In this document: positions 17,780 to 26,747 of the stretch, one piece after another
How the letters are laid out: each line of letters begins with the position of its first letter
Position numbering within the stretch: the stretch's first letter is position 1
Assembly: GCF_029338395.1 (NCBI RefSeq)
Contig: NZ_CP119809.1
Location: 930,001-994,000, forward strand
Direction: 5' to 3'
Source: Halorussus caseinilyticus
Lineage (GTDB): Archaea; Halobacteriota; Halobacteria; Halobacteriales; Haladaptataceae
DNA length: 64,000 nucleotides
Translations under genes and position numbers: made by a program
The notes under the pieces: generated by a model
Databases searched by the model: none
What the model was told of the DNA's origin: nothing
The model's input: only the letters and a program-made list of their open reading frames with translations

Positions 17780-18895
17780 ATGGGTAGCGTTCGGTCACGA
17801 GTTCCGGCGACTGCACGGGCGCTGGCGAGTCACCTCGCCGAGACCTACGACCCGCGGGTGGTCGCCACGGTGTTGCTCCGCAACGAGGCGGACGCCGAAA
17901 TCGAGTCGATAACCGAACGCCTCTTTCTGAGCGTCGAGCGCGACCTTCAGCGCGCGCGCGAGGCTGGGGACGTGGACCCGATTCCCGGTGCCGAGGACGA
18001 ACAGGCCCGGTTCGACTACGACACCCGCCTCGTCCTGCCCGCGATGTTGACCCTCGGGCGCATCCACGTCGCGGCCGGGGACGTGCCGCTGGCGCGCGTC
18101 GGCAGGGACGTTGACCACGAGTTCGTCGCTCGCGGGCGCGAGACGACCCGGAACGTCGTCCGGGCGCTGTTGGACGGCGACATGCGAGACGCCATCAACG
18201 ACGACGAGTACGAGGACTTCGAGACGAACCTCCGGCCGCGCGAGCGCGTGGCCGAACTCGCCCAGCAGAGCCTCCAGTCGGGGGTCCAAGCGTGGTTCGA
18301 CGCCGACGAGACGCCCGAGGCGGTCCGGAGCGCCTACGACCACGCGGTCGAACTCTCCGAACGACATCAGGAAGAAGACGAGGCGTTCCGGGAGTTGCTA
18401 GACCGGTTCCACGACGCCGATGGTTCGGAGGAGCGCAGGGCGGCCGCCGAGGACATCCGCGAACAGTACAAGTTCGCCGACGCCGAGGACGCCGACCTCT
18501 TCGAGTCCGCGACCGACCTCCCGTACTTCGCCACCCAGTACGCCCGCGTCGGCGTCCTCTACGAGGACATGCTCAACATGTACGAGGCCGACCTCGGCGT
18601 GGAGTTGGGCGAGGGGTTCAAGCGCGCCATCGTGTTGATGGTCCTCGGCGCGCAAATCGGACTCGACGACACCGACGACTACCCCGAGGACAAGGGGACC
18701 CAGTTGACGCCCGTGACCGCGGAGTTGAACCTCGCCGAGGACCGGACGGCGGGCGTAGAGCGCATCCGGCGCATCTTGGAGGCGTATCTCGACCGGGCCG
18801 ACGACTGCGCGGACCGGGACGACCACCTGACTCGGATGGCCGTCGAGTACATCCGCCAGCAGTCACTCGACAGAATCGAGGGGCTGAGAACGTGA
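17780..18895 (+). CDS. Conserved-looking cytoplasmic protein of unknown function
   Basis: A 371-residue soluble, acidic, mostly helical protein. No catalytic motif or known domain is recognised. Features seen: an N-terminal helix pair (residues 1-50), a repeated pattern of long charged helices, a segment YARVGVLYEDMLNMYEADLG near 255, and a hydrophobic helix FKRAIVLMVLGAQIGLDDTDD near 285 followed by a TQLTPVTAELNLAEDRTAG loop. TGATATACC about 27 bases before the ATG looks like a TATA box. It is divergent from the GGGP-synthase-family gene. Confidence 0.6.
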   Translation: MGSVRSRVPATARALASHLAETYDPRVVATVLLRNEADAEIESITERLFLSVERDLQRAREAGDVDPIPGAEDEQARFDYDTRLVLPAMLTLGRIHVAAGDVPLARVGRDVDHEFVARGRETTRNVVRALLDGDMRDAINDDEYEDFETNLRPRERVAELAQQSLQSGVQAWFDADETPEAVRSAYDHAVELSERHQEEDEAFRELLDRFHDADGSEERRAAAEDIREQYKFADAEDADLFESATDLPYFATQYARVGVLYEDMLNMYEADLGVELGEGFKRAIVLMVLGAQIGLDDTDDYPEDKGTQLTPVTAELNLAEDRTAGVERIRRILEAYLDRADDCADRDDHLTRMAVEYIRQQSLDRIEGLRT

Positions 18896-19042
18896 GACGC
18901 CACGACGTTGGCGAGCGTGACAACCGGCCAGTAGCAATCAAAAAGAATATAAGCGGAACAAGAGATTTTACTGCCAGACGACGCCGGGGACGGACTTGGC
19001 CGAGGCTCCGTTCCTGTCGCAACTTCACCGCGAGGAACTGCC

Positions 19043-19699
19043 ATGTACGGATTGGGTGAGGTCTGTCCGGGGGTCGAGGTCGAACCGGGAACGAATCTCC
19101 TGGTGACCGGGCCACCGATGACGGGCAAACGAACTCTCGCTCTGGAAGTTCTCGCGCACGGCGGCCGTCGCGGAGACGGTACCATCGTCGTCACGACGAA
19201 AGACGGCGGTGACGACGTGCGCGAGAGCCTCCGTGAGCTACTCGGCCGCGAAGAGGGCGGACCGCTCGGCATCGTGGACTGCGTTTCGAAGCAACAGGGA
19301 ATGAGTCCCTCCGGCGGCGACGAGATTACCTACGCTTCCTCGCCCAAGGACATGACCGGCATCGGGATTCAGCTTTCGGAGTTCCTGCAGGCGTTCTACA
19401 AGGACGGTGGCGTCAAGCGCAACCGCATCCTGTTACACTCGCTCTCGACGCTGTTGATGTACTCGAACCTCCAGACCGTCTTCCGGTTCCTCCACGTCTT
19501 CACCGGTCGCGTCCAGAGCGCCGACGCGCTGGGCATCTTCGTCATCGACTCGACGGCCCACGACCAGCAGACGATGAGTACCCTCAAGCAGTTGTTCGAC
19601 GGCCAAATCGAGGTCCGGGAGGCCGACGAGGGCGGGTCGGAGCTTCGCGTGAAGGGCGTGGGCGAGGGGACCGACTGGCGACCGTTCTCGCCGAACTGA
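19043..19699 (+). CDS. RecA/KaiC-like (RAD55-type) ATPase-fold protein
   Basis: A 218-residue single-domain protein of the haloarchaeal RAD55/KaiC-like family. The P-loop GPPMTGKRT (about 23-31) is present. Where the family's ancestral Walker B aspartate would sit, the sequence reads ILLHSLSTLLMY, with His in place of Asp. The rest (FRFLHVFTGRVQSADALG and VIDSTAHDQQTMSTLKQLFDG) is a typical RecA core. Such proteins often sit near sensors and taxis genes, but their role is unsettled. AT-rich sequence at about 18936-18956 (CAAAAAGAATATAAGC) may be the promoter. Confidence 0.75.
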   Translation: MYGLGEVCPGVEVEPGTNLLVTGPPMTGKRTLALEVLAHGGRRGDGTIVVTTKDGGDDVRESLRELLGREEGGPLGIVDCVSKQQGMSPSGGDEITYASSPKDMTGIGIQLSEFLQAFYKDGGVKRNRILLHSLSTLLMYSNLQTVFRFLHVFTGRVQSADALGIFVIDSTAHDQQTMSTLKQLFDGQIEVREADEGGSELRVKGVGEGTDWRPFSPN

Positions 19700-19798
19700 G
19701 TTCTCGCGTTCGGCGTCCGGTACTCGGCGTTCGGCGCTCGCGGTTCCGCGAGCGCCGAAAGCACAACGCTGATTGAACCCGACCGTCACCTCCAACCA

Positions 19799-21064
19799 AT
19801 GACAGCGCCGTCGCAGTCCGACATCGACTACTCTGCTCGGGCGCGGGACGTGCTGGGCTTTTCGCGGTGGTGGCAGGTCGCCGCCGCCGCGGTGATGATG
19901 GGACTCATCAGTCCCTACCAGTACGTCTGGTCGTCCATCGAGTCGCCCATCGCCCGGTCGCTCTCGCTCGACCCGACCGCGCTCGGGTTCGTGTTCACGC
20001 TGTTCGTCGTCTTTCAGGCGGGGTCGCAGTTTCCGGTCGGGTGGTACCGGGACCGCCACGGACCGCGGGGACTGACCCTGCTGGCGGGCGTGCTGGCGGG
20101 CGGGGGCTACCTCGGGTTGGCCTACGCGACCGAACTCTGGCAACTCTACGTCCTCTACTCGGTGGGAGCGGTCGGGGTCGGCATCGTCTACACCGTCGCG
20201 GTCAACACCGCGCTGAAGTGGTTCCCCGACCGGCGGGGCCTGACGACGGGTCTCGGGACGATGGCGTTCGCCGGGGGGAGCGCGCTCGTCGTCCCCTACG
20301 TCCGGGCGAACGCGACCGTGACGGGCTATCCCGACGTGCTTCGGAACGTGGGCCTGCTCATCGGCGTCGGCGTCCTCACGGGTGCGCTGGTGCTTCGGGA
20401 CCCGCCGACGGGGTGGGTCGGCGCGGGCGGGGACGCGGCCGACTCGTCGGACTCGGCCGACCCCACGGGCGCGACTGGCGAGCAGTACACCTCCCGCGAG
20501 ATGCTCCGGACGTGGCAGTTCTGGCTGATGTACGCCATGTTCGTCTTCGTCAGCGGGGCCGGACTGATGCTGACCGCGAAGGTGGTGTCGTTCGCCCAGA
20601 ACGTCGGTCTGAACGCCGTCACCGCGACTGCCGGGGCGACGGTCCTGCCCATCGCTGGCGGGGTCGGCCGCCTCGTCGTCGGCGACCTGTCGGACCGCGT
20701 GGACCGCGAGCGAGCGATGGCCGTCTCGTTCACACTCTGCGGTCTCGGCCTGTTCGCGGTGGTCTGGTTCGGCGTGACCAACACGGCGGTCGGGTTCCTC
20801 GCGGCCGTCGTCCTCGCCACCTTCTTCTGGAGTCCCCAGTACACCCTCTTCCCGAGCGTGGTCGGCGACTACTACGGCCAAAAGCACTCCTCGGCGAACT
20901 ACGCCCTGCTCTACTCCGGGAAGATGTGGGGCGGCGTCTTCGGCGGCGGGGTCGCGGGATGGCTCGTGACCCGGACCAGTTGGCCCGCCGCGTTCGCCCT
21001 CGGCGGCGCGCTGGCGGTGCTGGCGGGACTGGCCGCGCTCCTGCTCCGGGAACCCTCGGCGTGA
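19799..21064 (+). CDS. MFS transporter, OFA (oxalate/formate antiporter-like) type
   Basis: A 421-residue carrier with twelve predicted membrane helices in two six-helix halves. The loop WYRDRHGPRGL after helix 2 is the major-facilitator signature, and KWFPDRRGLTTGLGTMAFAGG between helices 4 and 5 is typical of the oxalate/formate antiporter group. It would exchange or co-transport small organic anions; the substrate is not assigned. The gene has no close co-directional partner and is followed by a block of intergenic repeats. Confidence 0.85.
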   Translation: MTAPSQSDIDYSARARDVLGFSRWWQVAAAAVMMGLISPYQYVWSSIESPIARSLSLDPTALGFVFTLFVVFQAGSQFPVGWYRDRHGPRGLTLLAGVLAGGGYLGLAYATELWQLYVLYSVGAVGVGIVYTVAVNTALKWFPDRRGLTTGLGTMAFAGGSALVVPYVRANATVTGYPDVLRNVGLLIGVGVLTGALVLRDPPTGWVGAGGDAADSSDSADPTGATGEQYTSREMLRTWQFWLMYAMFVFVSGAGLMLTAKVVSFAQNVGLNAVTATAGATVLPIAGGVGRLVVGDLSDRVDRERAMAVSFTLCGLGLFAVVWFGVTNTAVGFLAAVVLATFFWSPQYTLFPSVVGDYYGQKHSSANYALLYSGKMWGGVFGGGVAGWLVTRTSWPAAFALGGALAVLAGLAALLLREPSA

Positions 21065-21082
21065 GGGGACCGAGAGACGGCG

Positions 21083-21345
21083 ATGAGTGCGCTCGGCGCG
21101 ACAGTCCACCGGGATGCGCTCGGCCGACCACCCGCCAGCAGACGCTCGGCCGACCACCGTCGGGTGGATGAAAGGGGCCGCCCGCTCGCGGGTCGCAGAC
21201 CCGTGGTCGTCTCTGCGGGCCACTATTCGAGCGAACGCAGTGAGCGAGAATATCCCGCAGAGCGACCGCGAGCGGGCGGGGGCTTTCGAGGCGTTCGTCA
21301 CGATGGTTCCTGCGGTCGCAGTTGCTGGGTCGTCACGTAGCGAGC
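21083..21345. repeat. Palindromic intergenic repeat, left flank of uspA
   Basis: No gene is seen in the 386-base gap 21065-21450. A 118-base element (21170-21287) has terminal inverted repeats of about 26 bases with 23 matching positions: GAAAGGGGCCGCCCGCTCGC at the left and the complement of GAAAGCCCCCGCCCGCTCGC at the right. Nested inside is TCTGCGGG ... CCCGCAGA. Just before it, GCCAGCAGACGCTCGGCC (from 21134) recurs inverted at 22077. No transposase is encoded, so it resembles a MITE or structured-RNA repeat. Confidence 0.65.
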
Positions 21346-21450
21346 GGACAGAGGCTTCCGGGTATTCACAGTCTCGACTCCGACGATTGCGGTAGCAGAA
21401 CGACGGAGACCGACGGTGAAACGACACGTCCCGAAAAACCCACGAACCGA

Positions 21451-21852
21451 CTATTCCGGTTCGCCGCCGCCGGTCACGAGGACCGGCCGGTCGGCTTGCA
21501 GGATGACCGACTGGGAGACGCTCCCGAAGATGGCCTTCCCCGCGGGCGAGCGGTTCCGGCCGCCGACGCAGACGCAATCGGCGTCCTCGCTCTGCGCGAA
21601 GTCGAGAACCGTCGGCGCGGGGTCGCCGCTCCGTTCCGCGATTTCGACCTCGACGCCGACGTTTTCGAGCAGTTCCTCGGCGCGCCGGACCGACCCGACC
21701 TGCGTGGCCGACGCGCCGTCGGGGTTCTCCGTGAAGACGTGGAGCAGGGTCGCTCGGACCTCCTCGTCGGAACTCGGGAGGTCGGCGACCGCTCTGGCCT
21801 GTCTGCGCGCTCGTTCGGTCTCCTCGTCCACGGCGATGACGACGTGGTACAT
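21451..21852 (-). CDS. UspA-family universal stress protein
   Basis: A 133-residue single UspA domain. MYHVVIAVDEETE opens the first strand, and the C-terminal GGRNRSPAGKAIFGSVSQSVI is the ATP-binding G-2x-G-9x-G(S/T) loop of the ATP-binding subfamily, followed by DRPVLVTGG. ATG at 21852 is chosen because the family normally begins at this strand; the frame extends to 21870. The gene is alone, bracketed by inverted copies of an intergenic repeat (21083-21345 and 21975-22150). Confidence 0.88.
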   Translation of the reverse strand: MYHVVIAVDEETERARRQARAVADLPSSDEEVRATLLHVFTENPDGASATQVGSVRRAEELLENVGVEVEIAERSGDPAPTVLDFAQSEDADCVCVGGRNRSPAGKAIFGSVSQSVILQADRPVLVTGGGEPE

Positions 21853-21974
21853 GTTCGCAACGACGGGCAACGCCGCCTTAGATGTTGGCCTCCGGGGGGC
21901 GTCAGGGGTGAGCGCGTCGAGCGTTCGCGTCCGCTCCGCAACAGCACGGCTACGGCAAGAATCACGACGACGAA

Positions 21975-22150
21975 CGTCCAGAAAGCCCCCACCCGCTCGC
22001 TACGCACCGCAACCGCTACAGCAACCACGAAAACTGTGACAGAGAATTCCTCGAAAGCCCCCGCCCGACGGCGGATGGTCGGCCGAGCGTCTGCTGGCAG
22101 TTTATCGTGCCGAGCGCGTCCCGGTGGTCCGTTCCACCGAGCGCACGCTT
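21975..22150. repeat. Palindromic intergenic repeat, right flank of uspA (inverted copy)
   Basis: No gene is seen in 21853-22262. Two GAAAGCCCCC(A/G)CCCG motifs (near 21985 and 22053) recur from the left flank in opposite orientation. A 22-base sequence at 22077-22098 is the exact reverse complement of 21134-21155. Beyond the repeat, 22160-22235 is AT-rich and T-rich on the minus strand, and probably ends the operon whose last gene stops at 22263. Confidence 0.6.
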
Positions 22151-22262
22151 GTCGGTCAGGATTAGACAAAGAGAAAAGTTGCTCTAGAAAATATTTACAA
22201 CTGCTTAGAAAGCAAGGAGGTTGCTTTGAGAACGAAAGAAGATTCCGAGAATCGGCGGGCGG

Positions 22263-23024
22263 TCAGTCGCCGAAGACCGACCGCAGGCGCTCGGCCACCG
22301 CGTCGGCGTCCGTCTCGCACACCGCCCGACGGTCCTCACCGTCCACGACGACGAACCCCGGCGCGGACTCCACCGCGTGGGTCTCGCAGAACTCGACCGC
22401 CACCTCGCCGTCGATGCCCGCGAGGGCCACCTCGTCGGGCGCGGCGTCGAGAATCGTCGGCAGGTCGGCCTTCGTCGCCTCGCAGGGGTCGCAAAATCGC
22501 TTCCACACCGAAACCACCGCCCGGTCGCGTCCCGCGAGGAACGACTCGGGGTCGTCGGTCACGTCCGGCAGGTCGGCCGGGACCGGCGAGTCCGGGACCA
22601 CCGCCGAGACCATCCCGGCCATCGCCGCGAGGTCGTCGGCGCTCGCGGCGTCCTCGGAGTCGGATGTCGCGCCGCCGAGGTGCGACCGGACCGCCAGATA
22701 GACGACGAACTCGTCGCGGGACACCCCGCGTTCGGCCACGAGGTCCGCCGCGGCGTCGGCGTCCGGCAGGCCGAACGTCGCCGCCACCGCCTCGTGGAAC
22801 TCGGCGGTGTTCACGCCGACGTACGAGTCGTGGTAGACGGCGTGGGTGTCGTCGAACTCGTCGGTCGTCCGGACCCCGCCGTCGTCGTTCTCTGCGAGAA
22901 CTCCCGCCTCGATTAGCGCGTCGAAGAGGGCCTCGCGCTCGGCGGCGACTGCTCGCCGTGTTCCGTCCGTTTTTTCGTCGCTCGATGCCTCAGACGCCGA
23001 GGTATCGGTCTCTCGTTTCGTCAT
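22263..23024 (-). CDS. Thioredoxin-fold protein at the end of the ABC operon
   Basis: A 253-residue protein. The C-terminal part (about 165-253) is thioredoxin-like: AVVSVWKRFCDPCEATKADLP holds a CxxC at C178/C181, and the later SAPGFVVVDGE carries the cis-proline position. The N-terminal 150 residues are a haloarchaeal extension with no recognised domain. No signal peptide is visible, so it is probably cytoplasmic. Its start (23024) lies inside livF, which stops at 22990, a 35-base overlap in another frame, so it is co-expressed with the transporter. Reduction of a transporter part or substrate is possible but unproven. Confidence 0.72.
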   Translation of the reverse strand: MTKRETDTSASEASSDEKTDGTRRAVAAEREALFDALIEAGVLAENDDGGVRTTDEFDDTHAVYHDSYVGVNTAEFHEAVAATFGLPDADAAADLVAERGVSRDEFVVYLAVRSHLGGATSDSEDAASADDLAAMAGMVSAVVPDSPVPADLPDVTDDPESFLAGRDRAVVSVWKRFCDPCEATKADLPTILDAAPDEVALAGIDGEVAVEFCETHAVESAPGFVVVDGEDRRAVCETDADAVAERLRSVFGD

Positions 23025-23742
23025 CGTCGCGTAGTTCTGCCGCGGTTCCTTCGAAGACGATGCCCCCTTGGTCGATGACGTAACACCGGTCGGCGATGCT
23101 CATCGCGGCGACGGCGTTCTGTTCGACCAGCAAAATCGTGGTGCCAGACTCGCTGATTCGCTCGATGGCGTCCTCCACGTCGGCGATGATTTGGGGTGCC
23201 AACCCCTCGTAGGGTTCGTCCAACAGGAGCAGGTCGGTGTTCTGCTTGAGCGCCCGCGCGATGGCGAGCATCTGCTGTTCGCCGCCCGAGAGCGTCCCGG
23301 CCTGCTGGGACTTGCGTTCGCGCAGGCGCGGGAACTCGTCGTACACCTCCTCGGTCGTCATCCCGACGTGTTCGACCTGCACCTGCCCGAGCGACCGGCC
23401 GACCGTGTTCGAGCGGTTCTCCGACACCTCCGCGAGGTGGAGGTTCTCGGCCACCGTGAGGTTCGGGAACACGCGGCGCTCCTCGGGCACCAGCGAGATG
23501 CCCCGCGCCGAGATGTCCTCGGGTGCCATCGCGGTCACGTCCTCGCCCTTGAACGAGATGCGGCCGTCGCGGACCTCCGGCGGGCGCGCGCCCGAAATCG
23601 ACCGGAGCGTCGTGGACTTGCCCGCGCCGTTGCGCCCGAGGAGCGCACACACCTCGCCCTCCTCGACGGCCAACGACACGTCTCGGAGGATGTGGCTCTC
23701 GCCGTAGAAGGCGTCTACGCCCCGTAGTTCGAGCAGGCTCAC
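22990..23742 (-). CDS. livF: LivF-type ABC transporter ATP-binding protein
   Basis: A 250-residue ATPase with Walker A GRNGAGKST, the signature LSGGEQQM, Walker B LLLLDEPYEGLAP and the Q-loop region, all in the LivF pattern. It would pair with LivG on the cytoplasmic side of the LivH/LivM channel. The start is a GTG that overlaps the livG stop by 4 bases (GTGA), so translation is coupled. An extra stretch near 110-125 (SENRSNTVGRSLGQVQVEHVG) is longer than in most LivF proteins. Confidence 0.9.
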   Translation of the reverse strand: MSLLELRGVDAFYGESHILRDVSLAVEEGEVCALLGRNGAGKSTTLRSISGARPPEVRDGRISFKGEDVTAMAPEDISARGISLVPEERRVFPNLTVAENLHLAEVSENRSNTVGRSLGQVQVEHVGMTTEEVYDEFPRLRERKSQQAGTLSGGEQQMLAIARALKQNTDLLLLDEPYEGLAPQIIADVEDAIERISESGTTILLVEQNAVAAMSIADRCYVIDQGGIVFEGTAAELRDDDETRDRYLGV

Positions 23743-24497
23743 GCCTCGACACCTCCCAGATACGCCTCTTGGACCTCGGGGTCGCCCTGCACGTCCTCGG
23801 GGGTCCCCTTTGCGATGACGCTCCCGCGGTTCAACACCACGATTCGGTCCGAGACGTTGAACACCACTTCCATGTCGTGTTCGACCAGCAGGATGGTCAG
23901 GCCCAGTTCCTCCTTGACCTCCTCGACCAGTTTCACCGTCTCGGCGGTTTCCTCGGGCGACATCCCCGCGGTGGGTTCGTCCATCAACAGCAGGTCGGGT
24001 TCGCTCGCCAGCGCGATACCGAGTTCCAACCGGCGCTTGTCGCCGTAGGGCAGGTCCTCGGCGGTCACCTCACGCTGGCCGAGCAGACCCACCGCGTCCA
24101 GCGTCCGGCGCGCCAGCGCGTCCACGTCGCCGTAGACGTTGCGGTGCCGAAGGAAGTTGAACCGGAACGAGCCGTGTTCGGCAGCCAGAGCCGCGATTTG
24201 GGCGTTCTCTTCGACCGAAAGCTCCGGGAAGATGGAGGCGGTCTGGAACGACCGACTCACCCCCTTCTGGACAACCTCGTGGGGATCGGCGCGCAGAATC
24301 GACTCGCCCTTGAACTCGATGTCGCCTTCCGTGGCGTCCAACATCCGCGTGACGAGATTGATGAGCGTGGACTTGCCCGCGCCGTTCGGCCCGATGACCG
24401 AGATGGACTCGCCTTCCTCGATTTCGAGGTCCACGTCGTCTACCGCCACCAGACCGCCGAACGATTTGGTGAGACCGCGGGTCTCCAACAGGGCCAT
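23739..24497 (-). CDS. livG: LivG-type ABC transporter ATP-binding protein
   Basis: A 252-residue ATPase with Walker A GPNGAGKST, the LivG-type signature LPYGDKRRLEL in place of LSGGQ, Walker B LLLMDEPTAGM and switch H in LVEHDM. It begins at the ATG whose first bases overlap the livM stop by one base, and its stop overlaps livF. With LivF it powers uptake through LivH/LivM. The substrate class of such systems includes branched-chain amino acids, urea and short amides. Confidence 0.92.
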   Translation of the reverse strand: MALLETRGLTKSFGGLVAVDDVDLEIEEGESISVIGPNGAGKSTLINLVTRMLDATEGDIEFKGESILRADPHEVVQKGVSRSFQTASIFPELSVEENAQIAALAAEHGSFRFNFLRHRNVYGDVDALARRTLDAVGLLGQREVTAEDLPYGDKRRLELGIALASEPDLLLMDEPTAGMSPEETAETVKLVEEVKEELGLTILLVEHDMEVVFNVSDRIVVLNRGSVIAKGTPEDVQGDPEVQEAYLGGVEA

Positions 24498-25681
24498 CAC
24501 CGACCACCTCCCAGTCGCCGGAGCGCGCTCCCCACGTCCTCGAACAGACCCCAGATGCCTCGCGGGAACAGCACCACGACCGCGACGAACACCAGTCCGA
24601 GAATCAGGTGCCAGTACGCCCCGAACCCGTCGAGGATGACGACCGGTTCCTCCACGAGCGTCAGGTACTCCGCGGGACCAGTGAACGGCAGGGTCAGTTG
24701 TTGGACCCCGCTGACGATGTTCTCGACGTAGAGGTAGACCCCCGCGCCGACGATGGGACCGAACAGCGACCCGACCCCGCCAAGCACCGCCATGATGACC
24801 ACCTCGCCGCTGGTCGTCCAGTAGAACGACGACAGCGGGACGTAGGCGCTGTAGATGGTGAACAGACTTCCCGCGATACCCGCGAACGTCCCCGAGATGA
24901 CGAACGCCATCAACTTGTAGCGCCAGACGTTCAGACCGACGAACTCCGCGCGCTGTTCGTTCTCCCGGATGGCTCGGAACACCATCCCGTACGGCGAGTG
25001 GAGGATGCGGTTCGCGGCGGCCACGCAGAGGACCGCAATCCCGCCAACCAGCACGTACTTCCACGTCCCGACTAGCCAGTCCAGCCCCGGCACCGGATAC
25101 CGGAGTTCGAAGACGCCGAACAGTTTCCCCAACTCCACGCCGGTAAAGCCGTTCTCGCCGCCAGTTATCCCCGCCAGCGGCGACAGCGCCATGTAGTAGG
25201 CCATCTGGCCGAACGCCAGCGTCAGGATGGCGAAGTAGATGCCGCCGCGCCGGAGCGAGACGAACCCGAGGACCCACGCCGACAGCGCCGCGAACGCGGT
25301 GCCCGCGAGGATGACCAGAATGGGACTGGACGAGACGTTCGCGCTGAATACGCCCGCGGCGTAGGCCGCCCCGCCCCAGAACGCGGCGTGACCGAACGAC
25401 AGCAGGCCGGTGTAGCCCAGAAGCAGGTTGAACCCCATGGCGAAGATGCCCCAGATGAGGATGAGCGTGGCGAGGTCCTGATACCCCTGCAGGACGCCGC
25501 TGACGACCGGCGCGCGCGCGAACAGCCACGGGAAGAGTGCGACCGCGACGGTGGTCGCCGCCACGACGAACAGTTCGCTCTCCCGGACGCGCTCCCACGA
25601 GGGGAGCTGGCGTTCGGCCCGTTCGACCACCGTCCCGGTGTCCTCGGCGGCGTCGGCCGTCTCTGTGGGTTCGTCGCTCAC
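24497..25681 (-). CDS. livM: LivM-type ABC transporter permease
   Basis: A 394-residue permease. After an acidic N-terminal stretch of about 35 residues come about ten membrane helices with the LivM signature FNLLLGYTGLLSFGHAAFWG and the coupling loop SPYGMVFRAIRENEQRAEFVG. GTG at 25681 is chosen because it overlaps the livH stop by 4 bases (GTGA), the same coupling used elsewhere in the operon. It forms the channel with LivH. Confidence 0.9.
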   Translation of the reverse strand: MSDEPTETADAAEDTGTVVERAERQLPSWERVRESELFVVAATTVAVALFPWLFARAPVVSGVLQGYQDLATLILIWGIFAMGFNLLLGYTGLLSFGHAAFWGGAAYAAGVFSANVSSSPILVILAGTAFAALSAWVLGFVSLRRGGIYFAILTLAFGQMAYYMALSPLAGITGGENGFTGVELGKLFGVFELRYPVPGLDWLVGTWKYVLVGGIAVLCVAAANRILHSPYGMVFRAIRENEQRAEFVGLNVWRYKLMAFVISGTFAGIAGSLFTIYSAYVPLSSFYWTTSGEVVIMAVLGGVGSLFGPIVGAGVYLYVENIVSGVQQLTLPFTGPAEYLTLVEEPVVILDGFGAYWHLILGLVFVAVVVLFPRGIWGLFEDVGSALRRLGGGR

Positions 25682-26613
25682 GGCGTCACCTCCTCGACGC
25701 CGAGCAGTCCCTGCGGGCGGGCCAGCAGGACGATTGCGGCCAGCACGTAGATGCCGACCTGCGACCACTGGGGCGCGACGGCCACCAGAATCGCCAGCGT
25801 CTCGCCGATGAGAATCCCGCCGAGGACCGCGCCCGTGATGGACCCGACCCCGCCGATAACCACGACGAGGAACGACGGAACCAGAATCTCGGTGCCGATG
25901 TTGGGGTTGACCGCGTAGAGTGGGCCGCCGACGACGCCCGCCACACCTGCGAGGGCCGCGCCGACGCCGAACACCATCAGGTAGGGCCGCGAGAGTTTGA
26001 TGCCGAGCAGTTCGACCATCTCGGCGTCCCGCGTGCCCGCGCGCACGACCAACCCGAAGTCGGTGTACTCGATGAGACCGTAGACCAGCACCACGACTGC
26101 GGCGGTAATCCCGATGATGTAGAGTCGCCACTCGGGGAACGTCCCCACGATGGGGAGGTCGACCTGTCCGCTGGCCCATCCGGGCCGCGCGAAGTTGTAG
26201 CTCTGGCCGCCGAACAGGATTTTGAACACCTCTTGGACCACGATTGCGAGACCGAACGTGAGCAGTATCTGGTCGGTGTCCGGCCGGTCGTAGAACGGCC
26301 GGGCGACGAACCGCTCCATCAACAGGCCGACGGCGAACACCACCGACGGGACGATAACCAACGCGGGCAGAAAGCCCCATTCGAGTCCGATGGGGGTGTA
26401 GCCCCAGTCGGCGAGTTTACCGTCGGTGACGTTGATTTCGAGCGTAATCAGCAGGCCCGCGTACGTCCCGATGAGGTAGAGCGCGCCGTGGGCGAAGTTG
26501 ACGAACTTCAGCGTCCCCAAGATGATGGACAGGCCGATGGCGACCAGCACGTAAATCGCGCCCTGCTGGAGTCCGTTCAGCGCCACCGTCACCACTTCGG
26601 CGAGGACGCTCAC
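25678..26613 (-). CDS. livH: LivH-type ABC transporter permease
   Basis: A 311-residue permease with eight or so membrane helices. LGTLKFVNFAHGALYLIGTY near the N terminus and GIKLSRPYLMVFGVGAALAG are the LivH marks. The GTG at 26613 has a good Shine-Dalgarno (GGGGGAG, 4 bases before), which decides this start over the open frame reaching 26772. The gap to the binding-protein gene (134 bases) may hold a processing site or second promoter. Confidence 0.9.
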   Translation of the reverse strand: MSVLAEVVTVALNGLQQGAIYVLVAIGLSIILGTLKFVNFAHGALYLIGTYAGLLITLEINVTDGKLADWGYTPIGLEWGFLPALVIVPSVVFAVGLLMERFVARPFYDRPDTDQILLTFGLAIVVQEVFKILFGGQSYNFARPGWASGQVDLPIVGTFPEWRLYIIGITAAVVVLVYGLIEYTDFGLVVRAGTRDAEMVELLGIKLSRPYLMVFGVGAALAGVAGVVGGPLYAVNPNIGTEILVPSFLVVVIGGVGSITGAVLGGILIGETLAILVAVAPQWSQVGIYVLAAIVLLARPQGLLGVEEVTP

Positions 26614-26747
26614 GGCTCTCCCCCCGTGGCCGAGTCGTTCGAAAGTCGATGCATATCGCCTCTCCCCACCATGTCTGTGTGGTATCCTCTCGCAAGCATA
26701 AAGGTTAGTCCCTTCAGTTGAACCCCGAGACGGGGTGTCGCGTTCGA

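Noticed and set aside
19433-21577. 714-codon open frame on the minus strand across the MFS gene and its flanks
   Set aside because: It is antisense to a clear twelve-helix transporter, is arginine-rich with no domain, and comes from GC-rich third positions.
21083-22150. uspA as cargo of an active composite transposon
   Set aside because: No transposase or target-site duplication is visible; only inverted repeats are seen.
24497-26380. Longer N-terminal form of LivM (627 codons)
   Set aside because: The added part overlaps livH in another frame; the GTG at 25681 with 4-base overlap is the natural start.
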